Part shown: positions 45,147 through 54,621 of the stretch, piece by piece
How the letters are laid out: each line of letters opens with the position of its first letter
Numbering within the stretch: position 1 is the stretch's first letter
Source: Parapedobacter sp. SGR-10
GTDB lineage: Bacteria; Bacteroidota; Bacteroidia; Sphingobacteriales; Sphingobacteriaceae
DNA: 64,000 nt
Assembly: GCF_011030405.1 (NCBI RefSeq)
Contig: NZ_JAAJTJ010000012.1
Location: forward strand, 1-64,000
Reading direction: 5' to 3'
Program-made: the position numbers and the translations under genes
The notes under the pieces: model-generated
The model's input: the letters and a program-made list of their open reading frames with translations, nothing else
What the model was told of the DNA's origin: nothing
Database searches by the model: none

Positions 45147-46157
45147 ATGAACGTGAACAGCATACTGTCGGATATCAAGCAACGAAAGTTTAAACCGTTG
45201 TACCTATTGCATGGAGAAGAGGCTTACTATATCGACCTGATCAGTGACCGTATAGAGCATACGGTATTGCAGGAGGCACAGAAAGGCTTTGACCAGACCG
45301 TGCTCTATGGCAAAGATACGGACATCTCGACGATCATCAATGCGGCCAAGCGTTACCCAATGATGAGCGATTATCAGGTCATCCTTGTCAAGGAGGCCCA
45401 GAACCTCAAGTGGAAGGCCGAGGACGAATTGTTTACCAGATATGTGGAAAATCCCACGCCGACAACCATTTTGGTACTGGCTTACAAGCATGGCAAGTTC
45501 GACAAGAGAACCAAGCTGTACAAGCAGATTGATAAGATCGGGGTGGCCTTTGAATCGGAAAAGCTTTACGAAAACAAGATAGGAGCCTGGATCACGGAAG
45601 AGGTACAGCGCGAGGGCGGCCGCATACATCCGCAGGCAGCTGCTTTGATGGCTGAATATTTGGGTACTGACCTCTCCAAAGTGGCCAACGAGGTGCAAAA
45701 GCTATTGCTGAATGTGTCCCGGGAGCAGGAGATATCGCTGAAAGATGTGGAGGACAATATCGGTATCAGCAAAGATTTCAATGTGTTCGAACTGAACAAT
45801 GCCTTAGGCAAACGTGATGCGGTAAAGGCTTTTCAGATCGTGGATTATTTTGAGGCGAACCCCAAAAACAATCCTTTCGTGGTGGTACTTGGATCATTGG
45901 GGGGATATTTTACGAAAATTTTAAAATACCACTACCTAGGCGATAAATCTTCGCAATCTGTCGCCAGAGCTTTGGGGGTTAGTCCTTTTTTTACCAAGGA
46001 TTATGATATGGCTGCTCGAAATTTTAACAAACGCAAGACCTTCGATGTGCTTGCTGTGTTGCGGGAGTATGATCTCAAATCCAAGGGTATGCATGTCGGT
46101 CCTTTGGCAACTCATGGGGATCTGATGCGGGAAATGGTTTTTAAGATTTTGAATTGA
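45147..46157 (+). CDS. holA: DNA polymerase III subunit delta
   Basis: Clamp-loader subunit that opens the beta sliding clamp. The 336 residues match HolA: MNVNSILSDIKQRKFKPLYLLHGEEAYYIDLISDRIE at the N-terminus, DYQVILVKEAQNLK, YLGTDLSKVANEVQKLLL and a C-terminal FELNNALGKRDAVKAFQIVDYFEANPKNNPFVVVLGSLGGYF. It is divergent from the HSDR_N gene. Confidence 0.95.
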   Translation: MNVNSILSDIKQRKFKPLYLLHGEEAYYIDLISDRIEHTVLQEAQKGFDQTVLYGKDTDISTIINAAKRYPMMSDYQVILVKEAQNLKWKAEDELFTRYVENPTPTTILVLAYKHGKFDKRTKLYKQIDKIGVAFESEKLYENKIGAWITEEVQREGGRIHPQAAALMAEYLGTDLSKVANEVQKLLLNVSREQEISLKDVEDNIGISKDFNVFELNNALGKRDAVKAFQIVDYFEANPKNNPFVVVLGSLGGYFTKILKYHYLGDKSSQSVARALGVSPFFTKDYDMAARNFNKRKTFDVLAVLREYDLKSKGMHVGPLATHGDLMREMVFKILN

Positions 46158-46169
46158 TGATGAGATGGC

Positions 46170-46197
46170 GTAGGGGCGAAAAATCTTTCGCCCGTAC
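46170..46197. repeat. Dispersed palindrome, family D (copy 2)
   Basis: GTAGGGGCGAAAAATCTTTCGCCCGTAC, nearly perfect. It occupies the space between holA and the outer-membrane protein gene. Confidence 0.65.
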
Positions 46198-46220
46198 AAA
46201 TGAATGTTTTAAGTAAACAA

Positions 46221-46787
46221 ATGAAAAAAATAATACTCTCTCTCTTTTTTATGGCCGGCAGTAGCCTGGCCTTTGCCCAGTCCAGTACGTATTTCATCAT
46301 TCAGGGTGGGGGCAATTTAGGTTTTGCAAATGAAGGTTACAAAGGGGCTTTCAATGGGTATTCCGCACATTTTATCTTTGGCAAGAACTATTCGGACCGT
46401 GCTTATTTGGGATTAGGGTTGGGCAATGAACGCTTGCAGGGTAAGTATCAAACGAACGATCCGCACGATGCTGACCAGACCAGGCGCCAATATGACCAAA
46501 ATCTCTTTCCGATATTTGTAGACGGAAGATTGCCATTTGGGGAGTTTACACCAACCTCAAGGATAGGGCTATTGGCCAATGCGGGCTATGCACCCCGGTT
46601 GAGCGCGATGTATGACAAAGGTTTTCTTTTCAAGGCCGGCTTTTTCTACCTGTACGAGCGGCCTGGACGAATGAATTGGACAGTTTCGGCAGCATACGGT
46701 TATCAGCAACTGACCAAGAATATCCATGCACGCAAGGATTTTCAACATCAGCATTTTAATGTTTCTTTGGGGGTGATGTTAAAGTAG
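46221..46787 (+). CDS. Outer-membrane beta-barrel-like protein
   Basis: A 188-residue exported protein. It has a signal peptide (MKKIILSLFFMAGSSLAFAQ), then short alternating strands (TYFIIQGGGNLGFANEGY, RAYLGLGLGNERLQG, RIGLLANAGYAPRL, WTVSAAYGYQQL) and an aromatic-containing C-terminal strand (HFNVSLGVMLK), consistent with a small OmpW/OmpA-like 8-strand barrel. I do not recognise the exact family. Start ATG 46221 gives a normal signal peptide; an in-frame ATG at 46200 would add seven residues. Confidence 0.75.
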   Translation: MKKIILSLFFMAGSSLAFAQSSTYFIIQGGGNLGFANEGYKGAFNGYSAHFIFGKNYSDRAYLGLGLGNERLQGKYQTNDPHDADQTRRQYDQNLFPIFVDGRLPFGEFTPTSRIGLLANAGYAPRLSAMYDKGFLFKAGFFYLYERPGRMNWTVSAAYGYQQLTKNIHARKDFQHQHFNVSLGVMLK

Positions 46788-46855
46788 AGGCGTGATTGAT
46801 CCCGTGTCATAGCTAAATGGATCACGTCTTGCTATATATACAAATAAAAAAACAA

Positions 46856-47050
46856 ATGGACGGAAAGACAAGAGCACATATCAAACCGGGCGTGTTGGTC
46901 AACATCGTGTTGAAAAAGGACCAGCGGACAGGTAAACTGACAGAAGGGATCGTAAAAGACCTGCTGACCTCAGCGCCGTTTCATCACCGTGGTATCAAGG
47001 TTCGTCTGGAAGACGGACAGATCGGGCGTGTGCAGGAGATATTGGATTAG
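46856..47050 (+). CDS. ywbE: YwbE family protein
   Basis: A 64-residue protein matching YwbE (DUF2196): MDGKTRAHIKPGVLVNIVLKKDQRTGKLTEGIVKDLLTSAPFHHRGIKVRLEDGQIGRVQEIL. Function is unknown; the beta-rich pattern suggests a small KOW/SH3-like fold. ATG 46856 starts at the family's usual N-terminus; the longer frame from 46817 lies in a degenerate palindrome. It is convergent to glpT. Confidence 0.88.
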   Translation: MDGKTRAHIKPGVLVNIVLKKDQRTGKLTEGIVKDLLTSAPFHHRGIKVRLEDGQIGRVQEILD

Positions 47051-47078
47051 GTAGAGACGCAATGCATTGCGTCTCTAC
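47051..47078. repeat. Family B palindrome (copy 9)
   Basis: Perfect 28-bp palindrome GTAGAGACGCAATG plus inverse, starting at the base after the ywbE stop and 11 bases from the glpT stop. It may act as a bidirectional terminator-like barrier. Confidence 0.8.
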
Positions 47079-47088
47079 TTTCGTGCAT

Positions 47089-48429
47089 TTACCTCAATTG
47101 AAGCAGATCTTTTTCCCTGTTCCACGTGAATGCGGTGAATAGGATAGCTAGACCGCAGGACAATAAGATGACCTCAAAACTGGCATTCCATCCACTATAG
47201 TCTACAATGCCCCCCAACGCCGCGTTGGCCAAAAGATCGCCGATGAAATAACCAAACAAGCCGGTCAAACCTGCGGCCGTACCGGCAGCTTTCTTGGGGA
47301 CGAGATCTAATGCTTGCACGCCGATAAGCATGACCGGACCGTAGATCAAGAAACCCACTGTCCACAGCGAACCGTTCACGAGCCAGGCGGTCTCCCCCGG
47401 GGTCACCCAATACACAAATACGGCCAGAAAAGTAAGTGCCATGTAGATAATGGTCACAGGGGCACGGCGGCCCTTGAACAGTTTATCGCTCATTATCCCG
47501 CAAAGGATGGTGCCTGGTATGGCAGCCAATTCATAAATCGAGGCTGACCATGTCGCTTCCGAAGCGGTAAAATGCTTGGCTTCCTGCAGATACGTTGGGG
47601 CCCAGTTGATGATCCCATTGCGCACGAGATAGACAAAAGCATTGGCAACAGCGATAAACCACAACATTTTATTGTTGAAGACATACTTGAAGAAGATGTC
47701 TTTTGCACTGAACTCTTTCTCCTGCGATTTGTCGTACGTCTTTGGATAGTCGTTGTTGTATTCCTCAATAGGGGGAAGCCCACAGGATTGCGGGGTATCT
47801 CTGACCAACAATATTGAAATCAAAGCTACCAATAGTGCCGCTAACCCCGGGAAATAAAGACGGGCCTGCCAGTCGACAAACAACTCTACACCGAGTATAG
47901 CCAATGGCCCCACCAAAAAACCGCCTACATTGTGGGCAAGGTTCCATATGGACATGGCCGTACCCCTCTCTTTGATCGAATACCAATGTACTACTACGCG
48001 TCCACATGCAGGCCACCCCATACCTTGTACCCATCCGTTGATAAACAAGAGAATAAAGATGATAGCAATAGATGAGGTTGCAAAGGGTGAGAAACCCATG
48101 AATATCATCGTCAGTGACGAAAGGATCAATCCGGTAGCCAGAAAATAACGGGCATTACTCCGATCCGAAACATTGCCCATCAAGAATTTACTAAGACCAT
48201 AGGCAATTGAAATCGCAGACATGGCAAACCCTAGTTCAGCCTTGCTATAGCCCAGGGTATCCTGTAGATCCTTGACGGCAAACGAAAAATTCTTACGAAC
48301 AAAATAATAGGCCGCATACCCGATGAATATACCGATAAACACCTGTAAACGCAGTTTTTTATACTCAGGATCTATTCTGTCTGCAGGCAACTGCGGTTTG
48401 TGTGCTGCGGGTTTGAAAATATTGAACAT
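47089..48429 (-). CDS. glpT: Glycerol-3-phosphate transporter (MFS antiporter)
   Basis: A 446-residue inner-membrane protein of the organophosphate:phosphate antiporter group, with about 12 membrane helices. Motifs: YKKLRLQVFIGIFIGYAAYYFVRKNFSFA, LSKFLMGNVSDRSNARYFL, GWVQGMGWPACGRVVVHWYS and FLIYGPVMLIGVQALDLVPKKAAGTAAGLTGLFGY, all typical of GlpT. It imports sn-glycerol-3-phosphate in exchange for phosphate. It is 15 bases downstream of glpQ and last in the glp block. Confidence 0.95.
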   Translation of the reverse strand: MFNIFKPAAHKPQLPADRIDPEYKKLRLQVFIGIFIGYAAYYFVRKNFSFAVKDLQDTLGYSKAELGFAMSAISIAYGLSKFLMGNVSDRSNARYFLATGLILSSLTMIFMGFSPFATSSIAIIFILLFINGWVQGMGWPACGRVVVHWYSIKERGTAMSIWNLAHNVGGFLVGPLAILGVELFVDWQARLYFPGLAALLVALISILLVRDTPQSCGLPPIEEYNNDYPKTYDKSQEKEFSAKDIFFKYVFNNKMLWFIAVANAFVYLVRNGIINWAPTYLQEAKHFTASEATWSASIYELAAIPGTILCGIMSDKLFKGRRAPVTIIYMALTFLAVFVYWVTPGETAWLVNGSLWTVGFLIYGPVMLIGVQALDLVPKKAAGTAAGLTGLFGYFIGDLLANAALGGIVDYSGWNASFEVILLSCGLAILFTAFTWNREKDLLQLR

Positions 48430-48444
48430 AGATTGTGGTTGTTG

Positions 48445-49359
48445 TTAAAATAAGTTGGGGTAGTCACTGATGATACCATCTACTTTGAGTTTTTCAAGTG
48501 CTTGAATCTCTTCCTTGGTGTTTACCGTCCATGGCACGACTTTGATGCCTTTTTTATGGGCATCTTCTACAAATCCTGCGTCGACCAGTTTGTAGTAAGG
48601 GCTGATGATAAAAGGTTTAAAACCCAACTCTTTGATCAATTCATCAATCGTTTTTGTGTTTTTGCCATCGATCAGATAGGAGGTCTTTATCTGCGGATAA
48701 GTCTTGTTGATATATTGTATGGTTCTTTTGTCAAAGGATTGGATCACAGTGCGCGAACCTATGCCTTTCTCGATGACGATCTGTAACAATAAGTCTGAAA
48801 ATTCTTGTGGGGCGGGGTGTGCTATATGATCTCTCTTTTCGCTGCTTTTTGTCTCAATGTTATAGTACATAGGGGACTTGCGCGTAGTTTTGGCATAAGC
48901 CTCTGCCTCATCGATCAGATCAGCCAGTAAGGAGATCTTTGTAGAGATCTTTTTTTGTTCGGGAAAATCAACATTTCCTTTCAGTCCCAGGTCAAACGTT
49001 GCCAACTCTTCCCAGGTATAATCGTACAATAAGCCCTTGATGTCTTTTCCTTTCAGTTCTTGACCGTTAGTATAAGTCACAAACTTGGGGTTTAGATAGT
49101 GATCGTGATATACGACGACCTTTTTGTCTTTTGTAATATGACAATCCATCTCCAAGGTAGTCACTTTTGGAAGGTCTATAGCTACTTTCATAGCACCAAT
49201 GGAGTTTTCGGGATATAGGCCTCTTGCACCCCGATGTCCTTCATACGAAAAAGAAGGAAATGTAGCATTTTGTGTCATCGTGTGTTTGGTGGTTTTGCAG
49301 GAAGATATTCCTAGACATACAATAACCAATGGTAGGACAATTTTATTAATGGCAGACAT
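48445..49359 (-). CDS. glpQ: Periplasmic glycerophosphodiester phosphodiesterase
   Basis: Cleaves glycerophosphodiesters to glycerol-3-phosphate and an alcohol. A 304-residue lipoprotein-like export signal (ending in CLGISSC) is followed by a GDPD TIM barrel: YEGHRGARGLYPENSIGAM with the catalytic His-Arg, LEMDCHITKDKKVVVYHDHYL with Glu, Asp and His, and VVPWTVNTKEEIQALEKLKVDGIISDYP at the end. The product is the substrate of GlpT encoded next to it. A -7 box lies upstream. Confidence 0.95.
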   Translation of the reverse strand: MSAINKIVLPLVIVCLGISSCKTTKHTMTQNATFPSFSYEGHRGARGLYPENSIGAMKVAIDLPKVTTLEMDCHITKDKKVVVYHDHYLNPKFVTYTNGQELKGKDIKGLLYDYTWEELATFDLGLKGNVDFPEQKKISTKISLLADLIDEAEAYAKTTRKSPMYYNIETKSSEKRDHIAHPAPQEFSDLLLQIVIEKGIGSRTVIQSFDKRTIQYINKTYPQIKTSYLIDGKNTKTIDELIKELGFKPFIISPYYKLVDAGFVEDAHKKGIKVVPWTVNTKEEIQALEKLKVDGIISDYPNLF

Positions 49360-49403
49360 TGTTTGTTTTTGTTTTTACTGTTTCAAAAGGTTTGAGTTCG
49401 TGT

Positions 49404-49411
49404 CAAAACTA
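49404..49411 (-). promoter_or_regulatory. -7 box TAGTTTTG upstream of glpQ
   Basis: Perfect TAnnTTTG on the minus strand, 44 bases upstream of the glpQ ATG, inside the 171-base gap after the phosphoesterase gene. It suggests that glpQ-glpT can be transcribed separately from the Sus part. Confidence 0.45.
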
Positions 49412-49530
49412 TCTAAAAATAAACTATTTTAAATAAAGAAAAAGTAACAATTCTATTTCTTAGAATATGCTTGGATATTTACCTTTTCTACTTATCATAA
49501 TATTACCCCTAATATACAAAGGAGTCGTTG

Positions 49531-51507
49531 CTATTTCATGTTATATGTAAAATCTTTTGGTCTTGTCATGGTTTCGGTGTAAATGTTGCCAAAGCGATCT
49601 TTCACCTGAATATCTAATGTAGTATTCGCTGCACTGGCTTTAACCTTAAACATATGTGAGGTGTTGGTTGAATCGAATGTTGGCTCGGCGTTTACGTTCA
49701 GACGTTTCATACTGTATGATATGATATGCAAAGGGTCTCTGGAGTTTACACGTGTTACGGTGAGCGGATTTCCGCTTTCAGTCACCGTAACCGTCCACTG
49801 CGGATCGTATCCCCAGATATTGATAAGCACCTCATTGTTTTTATTTTCATTGGCAAAATCAAAAGCGTATTGAGGTACCATACTCTGGAATTCGGTTTTG
49901 GCGCTCGATGCATATTGACTTGCTGTGATATGCACATTGTTCAGATCATACGATCTGAACTGATAATCTTTGTCATAACCAATAGATTTATAATGCCATT
50001 TGATATCCTTGCCGGTCATTTCCCATACGCTATATCCACCCGGACTGCCATCTGGAGCGATATGATTGTCGGAATAACCGGTTCTGCCAGTCCACCACCA
50101 GGTGGCACATATTGCGGCGGTGTTGTGCTCCATGAGTTTTGTATTGTGTGGGACACGGTAATTAATATGTGTATGTCCGGTAAGAATATGTACTTCGTTG
50201 AATTGGCTCAGCAGGTTAATCAGCTGTTGCCCATTGCTTGTACGGAATCCTGGCAGCGTACCGTTTGCAGCAGGTGCATTGTGTACCTGAATATGTGTGG
50301 CGATGACGATAGGAGTGGAGGCATCTATTGTGGCCAGGTCTTTTTCGAGCCAACTGAGTTGTTGGTCTGAAAATTTGGCATTATAGTTTCTGTTACCGAC
50401 TACTCCTGAGGCACCGCCAGTATTGATGTATTCGGTATTGTCCAGTACGATATAGTGTATCTTTCCCAGATTAAAAGAATAGTAGGTCGGTCCCAGTGTA
50501 CGCCTATATGCATTTTCGGCAGACCAATCGTTGGCAAAATAAGGGTCGTTGTCATGATTGCCCATGATATTGAATACAGGAGCATTGACCTTACTGATTT
50601 GTTTTACGTATTCCGGAAGCATGAAACTATTACTGTACCAATAGGTATCCCATGTGAGGTCCCCCAAAGTCAGCCCATACACTTTTTTACCTTGACCCTG
50701 ATAGCTTGCAATCTGCTGATTGACATCAGCTACAAATCCGTTTTGAAATTGTGTTAAATCTTCGTTACGGTTGGCCAGATGCAGGTCGGCCATAGCCAGG
50801 ACGATATGGTTGTCATTGTTGACAGGTTTCAGTTCAAAATCTTTTACTTCTACAATGTCGGTGCCGGCATTGAGATACTGATAGAAAACAGGTAAGTTAT
50901 TGTTTGTGCTGACGACTTCATAGTTGCCGGGAACGGAAACAAAAACATAACCAGTTTGTTTGTTGGACGCCAGATAATAAATGCCGTTTTGATCTGTTTT
51001 GGCGACATCGTATCCATCGGAAACAACCACATTGGCGACTCCCTGTCCATTGCTAAACACGGTTCCTTTGATATTTTTGCCCGCTATATCGGGGATATTG
51101 GGATTGATGACAAAGTTGACTGTGGTTTGACCCAGTTGTCTGGAATAATTACCTCTTTTAAGGATGACTGTGTAAGAGCCACTTTTGAGTTCGGTGGAAT
51201 AAGTTAGCAGGATACCCTCATTGCTCACGGACTTGATGGGGATATCTATAGCTGTTCCTATATTGCCTTTCGGAACAAAGGATACGATGTCATCATTTTT
51301 GAATCCCTGGCCCTTTATGGATAATTCGCTACTGAGTGAAACATTGTAAACAGATTCAACTTTTAAGTTTGTCAGATTGATTGCTGCCGGTAGTTCGGTA
51401 CCATCGTCTTTTCCTCCAGGAATGGTGGTATCTTTGCACGAATAGTTTAAAGATACGAAAGCTAAGATAAGGGCAATCAGAATCCTATGAATTTTTATCA
51501 TATTCAT
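49531..51507 (-). CDS. Lipoprotein calcineurin-like phosphoesterase of the SusCD locus
   Basis: A 658-residue exported protein. The lipobox-like NYSCKD ends the signal peptide. It has an IPT/TIG-like domain (about 45-135), a carboxypeptidase-regulatory-like beta domain (KGTVFSNGQGVANVVVSDGY, about 145-225) and a calcineurin phosphoesterase domain: MADLHLAN, LGDLTWDTYW, IMGNHDNDP, VIATHIQVHN and LTGHTHINY are the metal and substrate motifs. A C-terminal beta domain (about 520-658) follows. It is part of the co-oriented glp/sus block, so a phosphoester substrate at the cell surface is plausible. Its exact bond specificity is unknown. Confidence 0.9.
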   Translation of the reverse strand: MNMIKIHRILIALILAFVSLNYSCKDTTIPGGKDDGTELPAAINLTNLKVESVYNVSLSSELSIKGQGFKNDDIVSFVPKGNIGTAIDIPIKSVSNEGILLTYSTELKSGSYTVILKRGNYSRQLGQTTVNFVINPNIPDIAGKNIKGTVFSNGQGVANVVVSDGYDVAKTDQNGIYYLASNKQTGYVFVSVPGNYEVVSTNNNLPVFYQYLNAGTDIVEVKDFELKPVNNDNHIVLAMADLHLANRNEDLTQFQNGFVADVNQQIASYQGQGKKVYGLTLGDLTWDTYWYSNSFMLPEYVKQISKVNAPVFNIMGNHDNDPYFANDWSAENAYRRTLGPTYYSFNLGKIHYIVLDNTEYINTGGASGVVGNRNYNAKFSDQQLSWLEKDLATIDASTPIVIATHIQVHNAPAANGTLPGFRTSNGQQLINLLSQFNEVHILTGHTHINYRVPHNTKLMEHNTAAICATWWWTGRTGYSDNHIAPDGSPGGYSVWEMTGKDIKWHYKSIGYDKDYQFRSYDLNNVHITASQYASSAKTEFQSMVPQYAFDFANENKNNEVLINIWGYDPQWTVTVTESGNPLTVTRVNSRDPLHIISYSMKRLNVNAEPTFDSTNTSHMFKVKASAANTTLDIQVKDRFGNIYTETMTRPKDFTYNMK

Positions 51508-51543
51508 TTATATAGTTTTTGGTTTTAAGTAAGTGTTTAATAG

Positions 51544-51581
51544 TTTGGCCTACAAACCATTTTCTTGGTTTGTAGGCCAAA
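51544..51581 (-). terminator. Operon-internal 15-bp hairpin between the DUF5689 and phosphoesterase genes
   Basis: TTTGGCCTACAAACC (51544-51558) pairs exactly with GGTTTGTAGGCCAAA (51567-51581). It lies 9 bases after the DUF5689 stop on the minus strand with a poor T run, so it may attenuate, or protect the upstream mRNA, rather than stop transcription fully. Confidence 0.6.
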
Positions 51582-51589
51582 ACTAGTGA

Positions 51590-53158
51590 TTAATCCACTT
51601 GTTTGGTCACACCATCGCCGGTTTCGATCATATCAATAGTGGAACTTTTATCCAAAATAAATATGTTATGCTCTCTTGGAGTTTCCCATTTTCTAGTGGT
51701 CGTGTTAAACTGTCCACCTAATTGAAAGAAATATCCTGCATCTGTATTAGTTGGACCGCCGTGATGTGGGAATCTGAAATCATTTTTGCCATCACCCATG
51801 GAGAAGAAAGGCGTGAGCTCTCCGGTGTCTTGGATATACATGGCATAATGATCCGTATTTGCAATTCTATAGCCATGTGTTTTATCAGGACTGATGATGG
51901 AAGCTGTTCCGTTGCCTCCATAGAATATCACATCTACAGGTACAGATTGTTCGGCGACATTCGTCCCAATGAATACTGCGATACCTCCGGCATTTCCACT
52001 ATTTGGCATAATATTCGAATTTTTATCTCCCAATCCATCACCAGGATCGTTGGCTGTCGCAATGGTACGAATCCATTTTGCGTTCGAAATATCTGTAGAG
52101 TTAGCTCCATTTATTTTTTTCTGATGACCACCAACATAGAAAATATCTCCTTTACTGACAGATCCTTCAGTAAGATTAAATTTATATGTTTTTGCACCGC
52201 CTGTTGCCCACCCCGCTGTATGTAACACTGATCCTGCGTTATTGCTTGTCACAACGGAAAAAGGTACTTCAGCAAAATTAATATCTGTATTGGCGCGTAG
52301 TTGGATATATTCATAGTTACTATCACCACCTGAAGGATCGTTACAGAAACCAGTGATAATAATAGGGGTAGATCCGATGTATTCTGGTACTTCAGGATCT
52401 GAGACATCTACTATGTCTTCGCTATATCTGGGGAATATATTGTTTTTAGTAATGTCGCTATCTTTTGCTCCTAACATGATACCTGTAACATTTATATTTC
52501 TAGGTACCTGTGTCTGTGCAAATTCAGCTTCGGGCAGGGTGACTATACCAACAGTGTCTGCTCCGTTTATCATCAGTTTTGTTCCATTGAATACTTCTCC
52601 GGTTTCGGGCTTCGGATACATTTGCCCACCAACAATCTTCACGAGAGTGCCTTCAAAATTTTGTGGAGCTAAATTCATGCTGTAAGCGGTTGTCGTTACC
52701 CCCATGATATTGTTGCCCGTGGAGATTTTTTCAATATCTGCTGTCGTCACGCCGGTAACGGTCAGGAAGCCATCTCTTGTCAGTGTTTTATTATTGATAT
52801 TGACTACGATCGAGTCGCCGGGCAGAAAATCTGCCGCTACGGATCCGGCGTGAATAGCCATACCTCTTAAGCGATTACGCTTCCATTGTTGGAGGATGAT
52901 CGTACCGTCAGGGACATTCCCACTTCTATGGTCAGAAATAACTGTACCGTATATCTTAGATGCTCCGGTCAGCGTTTCCTCGTTGAGTTGTACATCACTA
53001 CCTTTATGCAGGGCTCGTACATCTTCCAATGCGATATATGGGCTGAGTTCGCCCAGATAGTTTTCTGATTTGTCTTCACAGCTATGAAAAAGACCGACTG
53101 AGGCCAATAGGGCTAACAGGATAGCCTTTATTGTTTTTTTGTTGAATATAGTTTTCAT
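51590..53158 (-). CDS. DUF5689 lipoprotein
   Basis: A 522-residue exported lipoprotein: signal MKTIFNKKTIKAILLALLASVGLFHSC, then a DUF5689 domain (SPYIALEDVRALHKGSDVQLNEETLTGASKIYGTVISDHRSGNVPDGTIILQQW, GDSIVVNINNKTLTRDGFLTVTGVTTADIEKIS) and a C-terminal beta-rich half with lamin-tail-like repeats (ITGFCNDPSGGDSNYEYIQLRANTDINFAEVPFSVV). DUF5689 proteins accompany SusCD pairs in Bacteroidota and are probably surface ligand binders. It begins 11 bases after susD; ATG 53158 gives a normal signal. Confidence 0.85.
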   Translation of the reverse strand: MKTIFNKKTIKAILLALLASVGLFHSCEDKSENYLGELSPYIALEDVRALHKGSDVQLNEETLTGASKIYGTVISDHRSGNVPDGTIILQQWKRNRLRGMAIHAGSVAADFLPGDSIVVNINNKTLTRDGFLTVTGVTTADIEKISTGNNIMGVTTTAYSMNLAPQNFEGTLVKIVGGQMYPKPETGEVFNGTKLMINGADTVGIVTLPEAEFAQTQVPRNINVTGIMLGAKDSDITKNNIFPRYSEDIVDVSDPEVPEYIGSTPIIITGFCNDPSGGDSNYEYIQLRANTDINFAEVPFSVVTSNNAGSVLHTAGWATGGAKTYKFNLTEGSVSKGDIFYVGGHQKKINGANSTDISNAKWIRTIATANDPGDGLGDKNSNIMPNSGNAGGIAVFIGTNVAEQSVPVDVIFYGGNGTASIISPDKTHGYRIANTDHYAMYIQDTGELTPFFSMGDGKNDFRFPHHGGPTNTDAGYFFQLGGQFNTTTRKWETPREHNIFILDKSSTIDMIETGDGVTKQVD

Positions 53159-53169
53159 AACAAGTTTCA

Positions 53170-54600
53170 TTAAGGTTTTTGCCACCATACTAAGGTATTA
53201 ATATTATCCGGTCCCTGATTTGCGACAGCTTTTCTGTAATTTTCTTTATTGGCGGCTTGCACGTATACCGGATAGTTGAGTCGTGCAGGCATTATGCCAT
53301 TGTTGCCGTGCCCGGAAAGGATAGGTAGCTCCGGATAGCCTGTGCGCCTGAATTCGAACCAGGACTGTAGATCAGTGAAAAACAATGCGTAGTATTTCTG
53401 TTGATGGATGAGCTGCATCTTATGTGCTAAGTCTTCATTGTCATCCCAAACAATATGTTCGCCACCCATGTAATAACTCGGTACGGTCATTCCCCATAGC
53501 TCGATAGCGTTTTGAATCCCGGTTTCATAATATTCCTGCGCGGTCTTATTCGATACCCAGCCTTTAACAGCTGCCTCTGCCAAAATAAATTGTAGTTCGC
53601 CATAGTTCAGGATATTGCCCAACAATGGTTCTACCATTAATGAAGTGAGTAAAGCGGATTTGCCTTGTGGATTTGTACCGATGGGGTATCCACTAGGTAC
53701 ACCTGCATAATCTCCTTCGAAGAGTGAAGCCCATTTCTGAATGCGAGGATCTGACCATTCATTCAGATTGTTGACAAAGAAAGTAGTCAGCTTCGGGCCA
53801 TACCAGTCTCCGGGTCGCCATGTGGCAAAAGGAGAAACGTAAGGAGACGAACCTGTCCATCTTAAGATAGCCGACTCGGCATTGCTGGAGATCAAAGGAT
53901 AGTCCGTTGGTTGGTCATCTACGATCTTTTTGATTTTCGCAGGTGCATCCATATTGGCCTTGTGCGATACACGTAAAAGTAACCTCAGATAAAGTGAATT
54001 GCCAAACTTTCTCCATAAAGCTACATTGCCGTTAAAAATAGGCTCACCGCTTATATTGGGACTGCCTTTTAGTAAGGTGTTTGCTTCTTCCAGCTTTTCA
54101 AACAGATCCTGATATATGGCTTCCTGCGAATCAAATTCAGGTGTGACGTTCAATTCTTTTCCTTGCAGTGCATTGAAGTAAGGGATATCTCCATAGGTGT
54201 CCGTCAACATAGAAAATACCCATGCCTGACAGATCAGGGAAACCCCCATATACGATTTGTCTTCCATTGCTTCGGCAAGTTTGTATATGTCTCTGAAATT
54301 ATTCAATTGCGTATACCAATTGTTCCATAGGTAATCTGCTTCGGTAGCCCGGATATCATAGCGAAAGATTTTTCCATCTCCATCGCCCATATCTACCGTG
54401 ACCTGCATCAGTTCGTTGGTGATGCGCTGGCTCCGGCTCATGTTGTATTCCACGACCTTTTTAAGGGCGGGAGCAAGCAGGTTAGCCGGTTGTACATTGC
54501 TTAGACCATTTGGATTCGTATTGATTTCCTCAAAATTCTTGTCGCATGAGGAGGCTCCTGTTAGTAATACAAAAGCCAAAAATATATGTATTCGTTTCAT
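53170..54600 (-). CDS. SusD/RagB-like outer-membrane lipoprotein (SusD-like_2 type)
   Basis: Substrate-capturing lid of a SusCD importer. The 476 residues include the signal MKRIHIFLAFVLLTGASSC with lipidated Cys, then DKNFEEINTNPNG, a motif typical of the SusD-like_2 subfamily, TPR-like helices and the C-terminal ADLQSWFEFRRTGYP-type block (FTDLQSWFEFRRTGYPELP). It lies 21 bases after susC. The subfamily is often seen in non-glycan SusCD systems, which fits the glp context. Confidence 0.93.
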   Translation of the reverse strand: MKRIHIFLAFVLLTGASSCDKNFEEINTNPNGLSNVQPANLLAPALKKVVEYNMSRSQRITNELMQVTVDMGDGDGKIFRYDIRATEADYLWNNWYTQLNNFRDIYKLAEAMEDKSYMGVSLICQAWVFSMLTDTYGDIPYFNALQGKELNVTPEFDSQEAIYQDLFEKLEEANTLLKGSPNISGEPIFNGNVALWRKFGNSLYLRLLLRVSHKANMDAPAKIKKIVDDQPTDYPLISSNAESAILRWTGSSPYVSPFATWRPGDWYGPKLTTFFVNNLNEWSDPRIQKWASLFEGDYAGVPSGYPIGTNPQGKSALLTSLMVEPLLGNILNYGELQFILAEAAVKGWVSNKTAQEYYETGIQNAIELWGMTVPSYYMGGEHIVWDDNEDLAHKMQLIHQQKYYALFFTDLQSWFEFRRTGYPELPILSGHGNNGIMPARLNYPVYVQAANKENYRKAVANQGPDNINTLVWWQKP

Positions 54601-54621
54601 TTTTTTTTGTCCTCCTTAAAA

